From positions 5,026,501 to 5,090,500 of the forward strand of contig OX638322.1 in NCBI GenBank assembly GCA_951812575.1: 64,000 nt of DNA, written 5' to 3'. The position numbers were made by a program, and so were the translations under genes. The notes beneath the pieces are model-generated. The model had not been told where the DNA came from, did no database searches, and saw nothing but the letters and a program-made list of their open reading frames with translations. Shown one piece after another: positions 24,513 through 33,016 of this stretch. Numbering within the stretch: the first letter of the stretch is position 1; each line of letters starts with the position of its first letter. This stretch comes from Candidatus Binatia bacterium. Its GTDB lineage: Bacteria > Desulfobacterota > Binatia > Bin18.

Positions 24513-25283
24513 GTGAGGACCTACGGCAACCCCCCTTTTTCGGTGGCGGTCATTCACGGCGGTCCCGGCGCCGCCGGCGAAATGACACCGGTCGCACGCG
24601 AGTTGGCGGTGGACCGGGGCGTGTTGGAACCGTTACAGACCGTCGCCACGCTTCGCGGGCAGATCGACGAATTGAGAGCTGCCTGCGAAGCTTACGGAGA
24701 CGTTCCCATCGTCCTGGTAGGCTTCTCCTGGGGCGCTTGGCTCGGCTATCTGTTAGCCGCTGAGTATCCGCTGCTGGTGAAGAAGCTGGTGTTGGTCAGT
24801 AGCGGCCCCTACGAAGGACGGTACACCGACATTGACAAGGTACGCCTCAGTCGGCTCAGCGCCGCGGACCGCGCGGACATCGAAACACTCACCGCAGTCT
24901 TGGACGATGCGACCGGAGAACAAAAAGACGAGGCGTTTGTCCGCTTCGGCACCCTGATGGGCAAGGCCGACGCCTACGACCCACTGCCGGACTCGGGCGA
25001 TCCGGTCGACGTCCGGGCCGACATCTACGCCGGCGTCTGGCCAGCCGCTGCCGAACTACGCCGAAGCGGCGGATTGCTGCAACTCGGCGGGCGCATCGAG
25101 TGCCCGGTGGTGGCCATCCACGGCAGTTACGACCCGCATCCGGCCGCTGGGGTGCAGGAACCACTATCTCGCGTGTTGAAGGATTTCCGCTTCGTCCTGC
25201 TCGAAGAATGCGGCCACAAACCATGGTTCGAGAGGCGCGCCCGGGACGCTTTCTACCGAATACTGAGAGACCAAGCGCGCTGA
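24513..25283 (+). CDS. Alpha/beta hydrolase
   Basis: 256 residues from a GTG. The fold is clear: oxyanion-hole region VAVIHGGPGAAGEM, nucleophile elbow VLVGFSWGAWLGYLLA, acid in VVAIHGSYDPHPAAG and catalytic His in LLEECGHKPWFER. It resembles small esterases or proline-iminopeptidase-like hydrolases; the substrate is unknown. It is isolated in the island, rightward between the HsdM relic and a truncated leftward gene, and the ribosome site before the GTG is weak. Another in-frame start could apply, but the fold begins almost at once so little can be missing. Confidence 0.78.
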   Translation: MRTYGNPPFSVAVIHGGPGAAGEMTPVARELAVDRGVLEPLQTVATLRGQIDELRAACEAYGDVPIVLVGFSWGAWLGYLLAAEYPLLVKKLVLVSSGPYEGRYTDIDKVRLSRLSAADRADIETLTAVLDDATGEQKDEAFVRFGTLMGKADAYDPLPDSGDPVDVRADIYAGVWPAAAELRRSGGLLQLGGRIECPVVAIHGSYDPHPAAGVQEPLSRVLKDFRFVLLEECGHKPWFERRARDAFYRILRDQAR

Positions 25284-25351
25284 AGGACGATGCGGGTCTT
25301 CCTCAACGCCGAGCGTGCAGCCGGTCTGCGGGCTGGGACATCACAGGGACA

Positions 25352-26098
25352 CTAACGATCCGGTGAAGTAGGGCTAGGTTCCTTCAGCCTTGCCAAGCCA
25401 AGGCTGTCAGCGGCGCCTTCGACAGTGGTTCCCCTGCTCTCGATCCACACTTTCTCCAACTGACGCGCACCGCGCAACGTATTGCCCATCGCATAGTTGC
25501 CCTCGTGGCAGGCGTATTCATACAGGCTCGTGTCGGTCTTGGGCCACGGGTACTCGCCGGTGTAGGGCGTGACGTAGTCGGAGTCGTGGACGGTGAACTG
25601 GTAAAGCAAACCGTCCGCTTCCAGTGGCGAGAACCGTTCGACGACACGGAAGCCGTCGCGGGGCACGCCTGGTTCGGAAAAGAAATTGGTTGTGTCGTCT
25701 TCCCACCAGCCGATCGAATCGCCGGATAGCGAGCGCATGTCCGCCGGCAAGTGCTCGGAATTGAGGCGTACCACCCGCGCCCAATGCATACACTCGACGA
25801 GGATCAGCACGTGGTCGTCCGTCTGCACGATGACCTTCAGGTTGTTGTAGACGATCAGCCGCATTGGCACCGTCACGACGTCCAGGTACAGGCAACGGTC
25901 GACAAGAGGCTGGGTTTCGGGGTCGTTGTAGGGCTTTTGCCCGGTCGCTAGCCACCAGGCCGTGCCGTCGTTCTTGAACCAGCCTTTCTGCTTCAGGGTC
26001 GCGCGTCGCGTCTTGCCCGCCGAGGAGATTTCAGGGAGGCGGCCGTTGGGCGGGTCGACGATGATCGACGTGCGGTACTGACCGTCGATCTTGAACAT
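25352..26098 (-). pseudogene. Uncharacterised protein, probably 5'-truncated
   Basis: 248 residues starting MFKIDGQYRTSIIVDPPNGR. The body has blocks of an uncharacterised family common in acidobacteria and gammaproteobacteria: RCLYLDVVTVPMRLIVYNNL, VIVQTDDHVLILVECMH, GDSIGWWEDDTTNFFSEPG and VVERFSPLEADGLLYQFTV. Relatives that I recall begin with a signal peptide and roughly 100 more residues before this first block. Here an in-frame TGA lies four codons before the ATG, and beyond it the sequence changes to something unrelated close to a tRNA gene. I therefore read it as a gene cut at its 5' end by recombination; a shortened functional protein is possible. Confidence 0.6.
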
Positions 26099-26233
26099 CG
26101 TCGTGCCTCAACGCCATCGAGGCGCGGCTGCCGCCGATTGTCGGAGAGAGTCACGTGGGCCTGTTCAAGCTTTTCCTTTCTGTGGTACGAATTGTGGTAC
26201 GAATGCATTAAGTTGTTGTTTTTATTGATTTAC

Positions 26234-26323
26234 TGGCGGAGAGGGGGGGATTCGAACCCCCGATACCCGAAGGTATACACGATTTCGAGTCGTGCGCGAT
26301 CAACCGGACTCTGCCACCTCTCC
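26234..26323 (-). tRNA. tRNA-Ser (anticodon CGA)
   Basis: A full cloverleaf on the minus strand. The acceptor stem is GGAGAGG with CCTCTCC, then discriminator G and an encoded CCA. The anticodon stem CACGA/TCGTG encloses loop CTCGAAA, giving anticodon CGA for UCG codons. A long variable arm (with CCTTCGGG) and a T-arm with GGGGG TTCGAAT CCCCC identify a serine tRNA. Length is 90 nt with CCA. Its 3' end faces the accessory region, the side where integrative elements usually insert. Confidence 0.95.
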
Positions 26324-26349
26324 GACTCCTGAGCGAAACTCGTCCCCCA

Positions 26350-26856
26350 CTATAGGCGATTTCCAGATAAGCGCAAAGACGGGTCAGTCCTTGCGACGCG
26401 CTGCCGCTTCTCCCGGAAGAAGCCTTGGAGGAGCGTTCTACACTCCTCTTCACAGACCCCACTTGTGATGTCCAGGCGATGATTCAGACGGGTATCCAGG
26501 GCAATATTATACAGCGAGCCCGCGGCGCCGGCTTTGGGGTCGAAACAGCCAAAGACGAGACGTTTGACCCGTGCGTACAGTAACGCCCCCATGCACATGA
26601 GACAGGGCTCGACCGTTGTATACAGCGTCGCCTCGACCAGCCGGTAATTCTTCAGCCGCTGCGCGGCCTGCCGCACGGCCTGGATTTCGGCGTGGGCCGT
26701 CGGGTCGGTGGTTGAAACAGGCGTATTATGGCCCCGGCCGATGATCTGCTCGTCCAGAACTACGACCGCACCAATCGGCACTTCGTCCGCGGCCTCCGCC
26801 AGGGCGGCTTGTGCCAGGGCGGCTTGCATCCAGGCTCTATCCTGTTCAGTGTGCAT
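26350..26856 (-). CDS. tadA: tRNA adenosine(34) deaminase
   Basis: 168 residues of the cytidine/deoxycytidylate deaminase fold. The zinc-site motifs are H55-A-E57 (PTAHAEIQAV) and P-C85-L-M-C88 (TVEPCLMCMGALLYARV), matching TadA, which converts A34 to inosine in tRNA-Arg(ACG). The FDPKAGAAGSLYNI segment and the RxLLQGFFREKRQ tail are also typical. The chosen ATG lies 11 bases inside the end of the upstream MBL-fold gene, so translation is probably coupled; there is no strong ribosome site, and a start eight codons later is possible. The tRNA-Ser gene lies just downstream on the same strand. Confidence 0.92.
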   Translation of the reverse strand: MHTEQDRAWMQAALAQAALAEAADEVPIGAVVVLDEQIIGRGHNTPVSTTDPTAHAEIQAVRQAAQRLKNYRLVEATLYTTVEPCLMCMGALLYARVKRLVFGCFDPKAGAAGSLYNIALDTRLNHRLDITSGVCEEECRTLLQGFFREKRQRVARTDPSLRLSGNRL

Positions 26857-28414
26857 GAACAACTCGGCGCAGTTCTTCCAGCGTTCCGACTCCTCCCCGG
26901 CTGCCGACAATGCTCTCAACCGCGAGGTCGTAGCTCTCAATGGCATTGAGCAGGTCCCGAGCCCAATCGGCAACCTGTCGGGCGGCTCCTGGCGTAAACA
27001 GGTCAGCCACAAAAAGGAGGCGTTCCTCGGGCAGATAGACAATCAACATGCCGTCTACATGAACGGTCTCAATCGGGTAGACAATCACCACCCGATTTTC
27101 ATCCACGAAAAACTTGCGTTCATTCCTGACCGCCTCAATCACCGCAATTCTCGGGCGACGCTGGAGGCTGTCCGGGACTTGGGTATGCAGTGCCCGAAAG
27201 GCGTCTTGGAAGAGGGGGACGTTCAGCGCACTGGTCACCACAATTGTATCGGCGGCCACATAGGTCCGTAACCCACCCGCGTGCTCACTATGAAAATGCG
27301 TATTCACAACAAAACGGACCGGCTTGGTCGGAAAGCGCTGACGTAAGGTGTCCAACACCGCGCGTGAGTACGCGTCGTCCTGGGGGGCCTCAACCACAAT
27401 CAGGTATTCGCCCATCTCAATCGCCAGGCTCTGATACCGTCCCCCGACAATATGCATCACGCCTGGGGCAAGGTCACGCAGCACGAGCGTTGAATCCGGC
27501 ATATCGACCGGTCGGCCCTGAGCAATCTGACGCAGCACCCAGTGAGAACTCTGTTCTCCGCGTGCTCCATCCCACTCTTCCGGGTGCTCGATCTCTTCTG
27601 GAATACTGAAGTCCACAGGGGAAAGATCGACATCGTTCTGAATGACTTCAACATGTTCCACCATGATGGTCTGGCCGTCGATCCGATAGGTTCGTTCAAA
27701 CGGGAGTTTCAGCTTCCCGACCTGACGCCAGTCGGAAAAAAACACTTCGTTCTGCACATCGCCGTACAAGGGGTCGTCTTCAACAAAGACGACCTTGGTC
27801 AGCAGTCGCGTTTCCGAGTCGATGGCCAGCAGAACAAGCTGCGTATTATCGTTAAATGAGACAACCACCTGGCGGCGACCATGAATCGTTTGATCCATCA
27901 GACGCAGAAAGGAGTCCGAACGACTCAGGGCATGAATCAGGATGGAGACGGGCGAACGGCGCAACTCCTTGTGGCGGGCGGCAATACGGGAGGCCGACAT
28001 GGCCCGGTGGCATGAGCCCTCAAAGCCGTCGCAACCGAGTATGGCTCCGTCGAGCCCGTTCATGATCTCGGTGTAGGTCCAGGTTTCCTGGAAGGGATAG
28101 ACCAGCGTGCGCTCCCACTCATAGCGCACGCGGCCCTTCTCCAGGTCTCGGAAGAGCACGTAACGAAATTCTGACACCTTCCGGGGCTCGGCTCCGGGAC
28201 GTGGACTCAGGTCGGGCTCAAAATTCTCGCCATGACTGATAATACGCTGACTTTTGAGGTCTAGCAGGACGGGCCGTTCGCCAATGGCGAGCACGGCCGA
28301 GTTCACAAAAACCTTGGCGGGTTGGGCAGAGGCAGGAGCAAGGCCAAAGAGCAGCGGCAGACAGACTCCCCAGACCAGACGTGTCACCATGCTGATGCGA
28401 CTCCGTTTTTTCAT
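26846..28414 (-). CDS. Secreted MBL-fold hydrolase with N-terminal LolA-like domain
   Basis: 522 residues with a signal peptide (LVWGVCLPLLFGLAPASA). Residues about 40-280 form a beta-rich region with LVLLAIDSETRLLTKVVF and VFFSDWRQVGKLKLPFERTY, resembling LolA/outer-membrane sorting-like domains that often precede such hydrolases. Residues about 300-510 are a metallo-beta-lactamase fold with VVNTHFHSEHAGGLRTY and LLFVADLFTPGA. The metal motif HxHxDH is altered to H-F-H-S-E-H, with Glu replacing Asp. Exported, probably periplasmic. It directly precedes and overlaps tadA. The substrate is unknown and the changed ligand makes activity uncertain. Confidence 0.78.
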   Translation of the reverse strand: MKKRSRISMVTRLVWGVCLPLLFGLAPASAQPAKVFVNSAVLAIGERPVLLDLKSQRIISHGENFEPDLSPRPGAEPRKVSEFRYVLFRDLEKGRVRYEWERTLVYPFQETWTYTEIMNGLDGAILGCDGFEGSCHRAMSASRIAARHKELRRSPVSILIHALSRSDSFLRLMDQTIHGRRQVVVSFNDNTQLVLLAIDSETRLLTKVVFVEDDPLYGDVQNEVFFSDWRQVGKLKLPFERTYRIDGQTIMVEHVEVIQNDVDLSPVDFSIPEEIEHPEEWDGARGEQSSHWVLRQIAQGRPVDMPDSTLVLRDLAPGVMHIVGGRYQSLAIEMGEYLIVVEAPQDDAYSRAVLDTLRQRFPTKPVRFVVNTHFHSEHAGGLRTYVAADTIVVTSALNVPLFQDAFRALHTQVPDSLQRRPRIAVIEAVRNERKFFVDENRVVIVYPIETVHVDGMLIVYLPEERLLFVADLFTPGAARQVADWARDLLNAIESYDLAVESIVGSRGGVGTLEELRRVVHAH

Positions 28415-28577
28415 TCAGGCTCTGTGTTCCGGGGTTTACTCGGCTTTTGCAGCGCCTACTCCCAGCGGGGCAGCAGGAAAATCCAACCCGGCTCTGCAAC
28501 GCCCCTCCGCGCACACAGGGACGGCTGCTCCACCGCCCCCGAGGTGCATCGTCCGGGAGATAAGAGAGAGCGGGAGA

Positions 28578-29201
28578 CTAACCGGTCAGGCCAATCCGAA
28601 CCTCTTCGTAACTCGGCCGGCTTTTTAGCCGCTCGGCCCAGGCCGCGACGTGTGGAAATGGACTGAGATCGATGCCCAATTTGTCGCACAACCCAAGAAA
28701 CGGGGTAAAGGTGAGATCGGCCAGACTATAGTCGCTCATAAGGTAGTCTTGATTCTGGAGTCGTTCTTCGAGTTGCGGAAAGAGCGCGTTGATTTGGTCT
28801 GTATTCCGGGCCATGCGTGCCGGGTCTTGCTCCGCTTTGGACTTGCGACTGGTGTAGAGCAGGCGAATGATCGGCGGCACGAACTGGCTGTTACACAGTT
28901 CGATGAGCAGCCGCATTTCAGCCTTGGCAGCCGGCGCCGACGGGGAGAGGGCCGGTGTGGGGTAGGTGTCTTCCAAATACTCGTTACAGATGGCCGACTC
29001 ATAAACCCAGGCGCCTTCTTCGACCAGCACCGGAACCTTCCCGTACGGGTTAATCGAAAGAAACCACGGTTCTTTTTGTTCTTTGCTCGGCAGGTCTATC
29101 AGAATGCGATCAAAGTCGAGCGCTTTTTCTTTGAGAACAATCCTTGTTCTCATGGCGAACGGTCAAGGCAGATAGTCGAACAGCTTTCTTTTGATAGTCA
29201 T
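28578..29201 (-). CDS. Glutathione S-transferase, probable selenoprotein (UGA at codon 13)
   Basis: 207 residues if UGA is read. The ATG at 29201 has AGGAG 6 nt upstream; the frame reads MTIKRKLFDYLP, TGA (29163-29165), then PFAMRTRIVLKEKALDFDRI. In relatives this site is the catalytic Cys (C-P-F-A-x-R-T-R-I-V-L). The rest is a normal GST: NPYGKVPVLVEEGAWVYESAICNEYLED (glutathione site) and an all-helical C-terminal domain. A later ATG at 29153 would leave out the first strand and the catalytic residue and has no ribosome site. With the hairpin downstream of the UGA, selenocysteine insertion is the best reading. Alternatives are a sequencing error or a point nonsense mutation. No sel genes are in the window. 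Confidence 0.75.
29132..29152 (-). promoter_or_regulatory. Candidate bacterial SECIS hairpin
   Basis: On the mRNA, UGAGAACA pairs perfectly with UGUUCUCA around loop AGGAU. The loop starts 18 nt after the UGA codon, and its second base is G. This meets the published bacterial SECIS rules as I know them (16-37 nt from Sec codon to loop, short loop, G in the first two loop bases) and resembles the AGGU loop of E. coli fdhF. Confidence 0.7.
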
Positions 29202-29316
29202 ACGTGACTCCTCTCCGTATTGCGCACATAGCTCTTGACATACTGACCCTAGAAAGACCACGGAGCTACGTCAAGCCTGTCTGTCCAGCGAGCGAACATC
29301 TCTCCCAAGGTGGTCT

Positions 29317-29781
29317 CTAAATATCATACATCGGCACGTGTGACTCGTGGCGGCGACTGGCTTCGGCTCGTTGACACATCTCCGCCACACTCACTCGGGC
29401 AAAGGCGGCGGCGATGGCCTCACCGACTTCCAACATAATACTGCGCAGCCAGCAATATTCGAGACTGGCACAGTCCGCACATTTGGCCGGGTTTGCGTCG
29501 GCCACACACGGTAAGGGGACCAGTGGACCGTCCACCGCCCAGACGACCGTCTGTAACGAGATGGTCTGCGGGTCGCCCGATAAGGTATACCCTCCGGCCT
29601 TGCCACGCGTACTCTGGACAAGCCCTACTCGCTTCAGGGCGAGCAGCACTTGTTCCAGAAATTTCTTGGGAATGCGCCCTCGACGTGCAATCTCCTGAAT
29701 AGACAACACATTAGGGGCGCCGGGCGCCCCCATACAGGCTAACGCCCTGAGAGCATATTCGCTTTTCTTCGAGATTTTCAT
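29317..29781 (-). CDS. Rrf2/IscR family transcriptional regulator
   Basis: 154 residues. A winged helix-turn-helix fills the N-terminal half (MKISKKSEYALRALACM, LSIQEIARRGRIPKKFLEQV, RVGLVQSTRGKAGGYTLSG). Four cysteines follow (LPCVADANPAKCADCASLEYC), as in cluster-binding members such as IscR and NsrR. Members sense iron-sulfur status, nitric oxide or cysteine supply. The gene is divergent from a siroheme sulfite/nitrite reductase, which is the probable target. A palindrome (CTACT-5-AGTAG) overlies its own start region, pointing to autoregulation. Confidence 0.88.
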   Translation of the reverse strand: MKISKKSEYALRALACMGAPGAPNVLSIQEIARRGRIPKKFLEQVLLALKRVGLVQSTRGKAGGYTLSGDPQTISLQTVVWAVDGPLVPLPCVADANPAKCADCASLEYCWLRSIMLEVGEAIAAAFARVSVAEMCQRAEASRRHESHVPMYDI

Positions 29782-29787
29782 AAACCC

Positions 29788-29802
29788 CTACTTATTTAGT
29801 AG
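29788..29802. promoter_or_regulatory. Palindromic operator candidate at the Rrf2 gene start
   Basis: CTACT TATTT AGTAG is a perfect 5-bp inverted repeat about 7 bp upstream of the Rrf2 ATG. The spacing and A/T centre are like Rrf2-family sites. Confidence 0.45.
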
Positions 29803-29859
29803 ACAATATCCTTCTTGGTCAATCCCCATGTATTTCCAGAGTTTTTACTCGAAGGGTGC

Positions 29860-29887
29860 TTGACAGGCAGGAATAAATATCTATAGG
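29860..29887 (+). promoter_or_regulatory. Sigma-70-type promoter for the siroheme reductase
   Basis: TTGACA (29860-29865) and TATAGG (29882-29887) are separated by 16 bp and point toward the reductase 83 bp downstream. A further Rrf2-like sequence (GTAGACTTAATAGAGTTTA) follows at about 29912. Confidence 0.5.
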
Positions 29888-29969
29888 TAGGCACTTAAAA
29901 CTATAAAAACCGTAGACTTAATAGAGTTTAAGATCTCATACTGAACAACTGACTCCGAGGAGACCAAGC

Positions 29970-31778
29970 ATGTATACAGCAGGCGACCAGAGGGGACATG
30001 CAGGCACGCTTGAGAACCCTGAAGTGCGCCCGCATATTCCCGGCCGTGTCATTCCTATTCTCGAAAGGGAATTCAACGATTTTGATGCCGACGCGCAAAG
30101 GTTCCTTGATGGGGAGATAGACCGTCAGACATTTATGGGTTTCCGGCTCCGCCAGGGTGTCTATGGACAACGGCAGCCGGACGTCCAGATGATCCGGGTC
30201 AAGCTCCCTTTCGGTGGATTCACGCCGGACCAGTTCGACACTTTTGCCGAGATAGCCGAAACTTATGCACCTCTTAAAAAAGGCCACATTACCACCCGGC
30301 AAAATGTCCAGTTCCATTTCATTCCCCTGTTAGAAGCCGCACGGATACTGCGAAAGCTTGGCGACGCCGGTTTGTCGACGCGGGAGGCGTGCGGCAACAC
30401 GGTCCGGAATGTGGTGTGTGATCCCTTTGCCGGTGTCGACCCGGACGAGGCATTTGACCCCACCCCATACGTGGGCGCACTGGTCCGCTATTTCATTCGG
30501 AACGAACTGACCCAGACTCTTCCCCGAAAATTCAAGGTCGCCTTCTCCAGTACCGAGAAAGATCGTGCGGTGACGGGCATCCACGATCTGGGTTTTATTC
30601 CCCGTCTCAAAGACGGTCGCAAGGGTTTCCGCGTCTATACCGGCGGGGGGACATCGATTCTACCTCGGGTGGGCCGTGTTTTGTATGACTTTGTTGGGCT
30701 GAACGACTATCTCAAAGTCGCGGAAGCGGTCATCCGTATTTTTGACCGACAAGACGAGTTGCGTCAAAACCGCTCCCGCGCCCGGATGAAATTCTTTATC
30801 GATCGGATTGGTCTGGAGGCATTTCGCGCGCTCGTTGACGCGGAGATGCAAGGCGACTGGGTCAACAAGCGCGACCTTGACCCCGAGCTCCTGCAATGGA
30901 ACGACAACGAAGAAGAGCGGGCTCCGCGAGCCCCCAGCAAGCCCGGTAGCCCGAACGGCGACCCTCAGGAGTTCGCCCGCTGGGCTGCGGCCAATGTGCA
31001 GCCGCAACGCCAGGAGGGATTTTCGACTGCAGAAGTGAAAATTCCTCAGGGGAATCTGACGCCGGAACAGTTCCGCGGCGTGGCCCAGATCGTGCGCGGG
31101 TTCACCGGGGGTCACGCTCGAACATCGGACGAACAGAACGTCGTGCTGCGTTGGGTTCGGAATGAGAGCCTATACGATGTGTGGAGGCGATTGCAGGCAA
31201 TCGGTCTGGGCGATGCCGGGGCACACCAGATCAATGACCTCGTGAGTTGTCCTGGGACTGACAGTTGCAAGCTCGGCATTACGAACTCCATGGGACTGGC
31301 GCGAGCCATTCAACAGCGAGTTGAAGCCCTTGCCATCGATGATCCGCTTACCAAAAAAATCCATATCAAGATAAGCGGCTGTCCCAACGGCTGTGGACGC
31401 CACCATATTGCCGATATCGGCTTTTACGGCGCGGCCATGAAGTTCGACAAGCATCAGGTCCCCGCCTATATCGTCATGCTGGGCGGCCAATACGATGCGG
31501 GCCAGGTCCGTATGGGCCAACGTCTGGATGTCCGTGTTCCGGCAAAACGCGTCCCCGAGGCGGTCGAACGATTCGTCCGGCATTATCAGGCGTATCGCCA
31601 CGCGTGCGAGGCGTTCGCCGCCTTCGTCGAGCGCGTGGGAATCGGTCCGTTTGAAGGTCTGATCACAGATCTCTCACTTCCGGTGACGTTTGACGATAGG
31701 CATATGCACGAGTTTATCGATTGGAACCAGAATCGGGTCTATAAACTCGAACGCGGCGAGGGCGAGTGCACGGCCTAG
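29970..31778 (+). CDS. Ferredoxin-type sulfite/nitrite reductase (siroheme and 4Fe-4S)
   Basis: 602 residues with the duplicated ferrodoxin-like and siroheme half-domains. The first repeat has FRLRQGVYGQRQPDVQMIRV and KKGHITTRQNVQFHF; the second has EQFRGVAQIVRGF and TSDEQNVVLRWV. The cluster and siroheme ligands are complete: C427-x5-C433 (SCPGTDSCKLGI) and C471-x3-C475 (SGCPNGCGRHH). It would reduce sulfite to sulfide (or nitrite to ammonia) by six electrons in the cytoplasm. With a divergent Rrf2 regulator and cysK and msrB nearby, sulfite is the more likely substrate. GGAG lies before the ATG. Confidence 0.9.
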   Translation: MYTAGDQRGHAGTLENPEVRPHIPGRVIPILEREFNDFDADAQRFLDGEIDRQTFMGFRLRQGVYGQRQPDVQMIRVKLPFGGFTPDQFDTFAEIAETYAPLKKGHITTRQNVQFHFIPLLEAARILRKLGDAGLSTREACGNTVRNVVCDPFAGVDPDEAFDPTPYVGALVRYFIRNELTQTLPRKFKVAFSSTEKDRAVTGIHDLGFIPRLKDGRKGFRVYTGGGTSILPRVGRVLYDFVGLNDYLKVAEAVIRIFDRQDELRQNRSRARMKFFIDRIGLEAFRALVDAEMQGDWVNKRDLDPELLQWNDNEEERAPRAPSKPGSPNGDPQEFARWAAANVQPQRQEGFSTAEVKIPQGNLTPEQFRGVAQIVRGFTGGHARTSDEQNVVLRWVRNESLYDVWRRLQAIGLGDAGAHQINDLVSCPGTDSCKLGITNSMGLARAIQQRVEALAIDDPLTKKIHIKISGCPNGCGRHHIADIGFYGAAMKFDKHQVPAYIVMLGGQYDAGQVRMGQRLDVRVPAKRVPEAVERFVRHYQAYRHACEAFAAFVERVGIGPFEGLITDLSLPVTFDDRHMHEFIDWNQNRVYKLERGEGECTA

Positions 31779-31933
31779 ACACTCTTCAACCGTCAAACCT
31801 GACGCAGAGTCGCTGAAACGGAGTGAGCAAAAAGCGCGGTATGCACTGCGTTCTGGAGAGCGGCCGTTTTGAGCGCGAATACCGCGCGAACTTTTACCGG
31901 AATGGCGAGGGCATTGCCGGCGTTTCCCCCGCG

Positions 31934-32986
31934 CTACGACTCGATGACCTCGGCAAACGCCTGCATGAACCGCTGCATCTGTTCAAGCGTCCCCAGGCTC
32001 AGCCGAAAACTGCCGTCAATCACGGGCTTCCCCCGCATGTTGCGGACCAGGATGCCTTGCTCGCGCAGGGCATTTTCAACCACCTCGCACTCTCGCGGCG
32101 GCCAGACGAGCAGATAGTTACCGCCTTGCCCAAAATATCGCACGCCTAAACGCCGGAGCTGTTGCGTCACCCATTCCCTGGCAGCCTGGACCTGCTGGAC
32201 GTACTGTTCGACATAATCACGATCGGCGAGCGCGGCTTTTCCGGCGATCACCGCAAAGGCGTTAATATCATAGGGGCCGGTGACACGGCTGAGCCGACCC
32301 ACCACCTCGGGCTGACCAATGGCAAAGCCCAGCCGCAAAGCGGCCAGGCCCGCAGATTTGGACAGGGACTGAAGCACCACAATATTGCCCAGTTCAAGGG
32401 CGGCCGGCAGGACCGACTTCTTCGTGAAATCCGCGTATAACTCGTCCACCACAATCAGGGTATCGGGCGCGGCGCGGGCCAACTCCAGCAAGGTCTGCGG
32501 TTCGAGTAGGGTGCCGGTTGGATTGTTGGGATTACAGATAAAACAGAGCCGAGGCGTCTGCGTGAGCCGTTCACACATGGACTCAAGCGGGAAACTCAAG
32601 TCATCGGGATACAGGACTTCATCCTGTTGCATGCCGTGCTGGAGGGCGCACGGCTTGTAATAGCCAAAGGTCGGCGCGGTTGTCAGAAAGGTACTTCCCT
32701 TTTCGCCATAGACATCAAAGATGGTGTGAATGGCCGCATCCACCCCGTTAAAAGCTTCCACGTAGCGGGCCGGGACGTTGATGGACGCTGCATACGCCTC
32801 GTTCAGGCCGGCATATTCCGGATAGGTCGCATAGGCATTGGGCGGGAGACTGCGAATGGCCTCAACGACCTTTGGGCTTGGGCCGACCGTGTTTTCATTA
32901 AAGTCGAGGCGCAGCATGGGCCGCCGCCCTTCGAGCGGGGCAACATAGGGCTCAAGCTGTTCGATTTCAGACCTGGCCTTGATCAT
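31934..32986 (-). CDS. hisC: Histidinol-phosphate aminotransferase family
   Basis: About 350 residues of PLP fold type I aminotransferase. Seen: MLRLDFNENTVGPSPKVVEAI (N-terminal substrate site), FLTTAPTFGYY, CFICNPNNPTGTLLEP, IVVDELYADF (Asp to the PLP ring) and VLQSLSKSAGLAALRLGFAIG (Schiff-base Lys in SLSKSAG). This set matches HisC, which makes histidinol phosphate in histidine synthesis and often also handles aromatic amino acids. No other his gene is near, so a related role is possible. The frame also opens with GTG two codons earlier; neither start has a clear ribosome site. Confidence 0.82.
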   Translation of the reverse strand: MIKARSEIEQLEPYVAPLEGRRPMLRLDFNENTVGPSPKVVEAIRSLPPNAYATYPEYAGLNEAYAASINVPARYVEAFNGVDAAIHTIFDVYGEKGSTFLTTAPTFGYYKPCALQHGMQQDEVLYPDDLSFPLESMCERLTQTPRLCFICNPNNPTGTLLEPQTLLELARAAPDTLIVVDELYADFTKKSVLPAALELGNIVVLQSLSKSAGLAALRLGFAIGQPEVVGRLSRVTGPYDINAFAVIAGKAALADRDYVEQYVQQVQAAREWVTQQLRRLGVRYFGQGGNYLLVWPPRECEVVENALREQGILVRNMRGKPVIDGSFRLSLGTLEQMQRFMQAFAEVIES

Positions 32987-33016
32987 AACCACGCGATCTG
33001 GTGATTCCGTCTGCCA

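Noticed and set aside
26234..26260. Direct repeat of the tRNA-Ser 3' end (attachment site pair)
   Set aside because: I saw no second copy of the T-arm/acceptor end elsewhere in the window, so island borders by att repeats cannot be claimed.
28578..29153. Glutathione S-transferase starting at the later ATG (29153)
   Set aside because: That start removes the first beta strand and catalytic residue and has no ribosome site; the ATG at 29201 has both, with a UGA readable as selenocysteine.
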